Shown: in pieces, positions 63,501 to 64,000 of the stretch
Layout of the letters: each line of letters opens with the position of its first letter
Position numbering within the stretch: position 1 is the first letter of the stretch
From: Geosporobacter ferrireducens
GTDB taxonomy: Bacteria; Bacillota; Clostridia; Peptostreptococcales; Thermotaleaceae
Length of the DNA stretch: 64,000 bases
NCBI RefSeq assembly: GCF_001750685.1
Contig: NZ_CP017269.1
Span: 3,389,416 to 3,453,415 of the forward strand
Reading direction: 5' to 3'
Notes under the pieces: model-generated
Database searches by the model: none
The model's input: the letters and a program-made list of their open reading frames with translations, nothing else
What the model was told of the DNA's origin: nothing
Position numbers and translations under genes: made by a program

Positions 63501-64000
63501 ATGTACTTTGCAACTTACTTAGAAAATGGGTCAGAAAAAATTGGGGTTTTAAATAGCAGCAGAACAAAAATTATGGATATGGAGAAGCTATATGTGTCTT
63601 TCGGATTGGCAGAGGGATTGAAAAGCTGCCCTAAAACGATGCTGGAGTTTGTTGAATTTTGCCATGATGGTGTTTTAAAACAACTGCAGCAATTAACCGA
63701 TCAAGACTTTAATAATAATGGAGTTGAAATCGAAAAGGTGAAACTTTGTGCACCGATTCCTTATCCAAAGCGCAACATATTTTGCTTGGGAAAAAACTAT
63801 TTGGATCATGCAAAGGAAGTAGGCGTTGTTCTAGGAGATCAGGATGAGGTTCCACAGTATCCCATTTATTTTAGCAAGGTAGCCTCGCCGGCTACAGGGC
63901 ATGGAGATGTGATCGAATATATGCCGGGTGTGGTAACACGGCTGGATTATGAAGTAGAACTGGCAATTGTCATTGGGAAAGAAGGAAAAAATATTCCAAA
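63501..64000 (+). CDS. Fumarylacetoacetate hydrolase family protein (3' end outside window)
   Basis: First 166 codons of an FAH-family gene, running off the window end. Starts MYFATYLENGSEKIGVLNS with AAGGAGG seven bases before the ATG. The fold's core begins at NIFCLGKNYLDHAKEVG and includes the metal-binding stretch TRLDYEVELAIVIGKEG. Such enzymes act on acylpyruvates, oxaloacetate or 2-keto-hept-3-ene-dioates. Which substrate cannot be told here. Confidence 0.88.
   Translation, partial: MYFATYLENGSEKIGVLNSSRTKIMDMEKLYVSFGLAEGLKSCPKTMLEFVEFCHDGVLKQLQQLTDQDFNNNGVEIEKVKLCAPIPYPKRNIFCLGKNYLDHAKEVGVVLGDQDEVPQYPIYFSKVASPATGHGDVIEYMPGVVTRLDYEVELAIVIGKEGKNIP

Noticed and set aside
1..64000. CRISPR array, tRNA, rRNA or prophage
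   Set aside because: No regular repeat-spacer pattern, clover-leaf sequence, ribosomal core sequence or phage structural genes were seen.

Overview
The window is chromosomal DNA of an AT-rich, Gram-positive anaerobe. It most resembles a member of the class Clostridia. The reasons are strong AGGAGG-type ribosome binding sites, frequent TTG/GTG starts, an ethanolamine microcompartment locus, an Etf-coupled lactate dehydrogenase operon, agr-type peptide signalling, sigma-54 regulators and a BioYBDA biotin cluster. No rRNA, tRNA, CRISPR array or intact prophage was seen.

Positions 1-13,400 hold the 3' part of a eut bacterial microcompartment operon, all on the + strand: eutB1 (5' cut by the window), eutB2, eutC, eutL, a EutK-like shell protein, eutE, eutM, eutT, a PduL-type phosphotransacylase, a flavoprotein-like protein, eutN, a PduS-like flavo-iron-sulfur protein, a PduT-like shell protein, a 90-aa protein, a second eutM, eutH and eutQ. 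Together they import ethanolamine, split it to acetaldehyde and ammonia with adenosylcobalamin, and convert acetaldehyde to acetyl-CoA and acetyl-phosphate inside a shell. Two EutB paralogues lie in tandem. The second has Ala where the substrate-amine-binding Asp362 should be.

Positions 13,500-16,450 hold a complete agr-like quorum-sensing system in an unusual layout: a LytTR response regulator and sensor kinase on the + strand, converging on agrB and a very small agrD on the - strand. The AgrD peptide has Ser, not Cys, at the ring position, which predicts a lactone signal. Positions 16,450-20,070 are a decayed accessory region: a secreted-protein gene with a stop codon in its signal peptide, a broken IS3 element, a broken REP-associated transposase next to a REP-like hairpin, and small membrane proteins. 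A second copy of the agr promoter palindrome, beside an agrB relic, sits at 35.8-36.1 kb in front of a secreted amidase gene.

Positions 20,000-30,300 carry an ECF sigma/anti-sigma pair, uppP, a TetR-RND efflux operon, a Phd-Doc toxin-antitoxin pair, an IS200 fragment and a tandem P-II-like protein. Positions 30,660-35,780 are a lactate operon (permease, EtfB, EtfA, FAD-linked dehydrogenase) behind a GntR-type operator. Positions 36,200-39,800 hold secreted and small proteins, including a YvrJ/RsoA-like pair.

Positions 39,800-49,430 form a sigma-54 regulon. An M20 amidohydrolase gene (-) and a patB-abgT-M24 peptidase-CoA-disulfide reductase operon (+) each have a -24/-12 promoter and flank a sigma-54 activator gene. 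Positions 49,560-51,100 are a cobalamin-riboswitch-controlled cblT-cblS alpha-ribazole salvage pair, which fits the B12 demand of the eut locus. Then come an orphan PAS kinase, bioY-bioB-bioD-bioA, a gltS-ftcD operon with its own sigma-54 promoter, the NtrC-type two-component system that probably drives it, a coiled-coil membrane protein, and the start of a fumarylacetoacetate-hydrolase-family gene cut by the window end.
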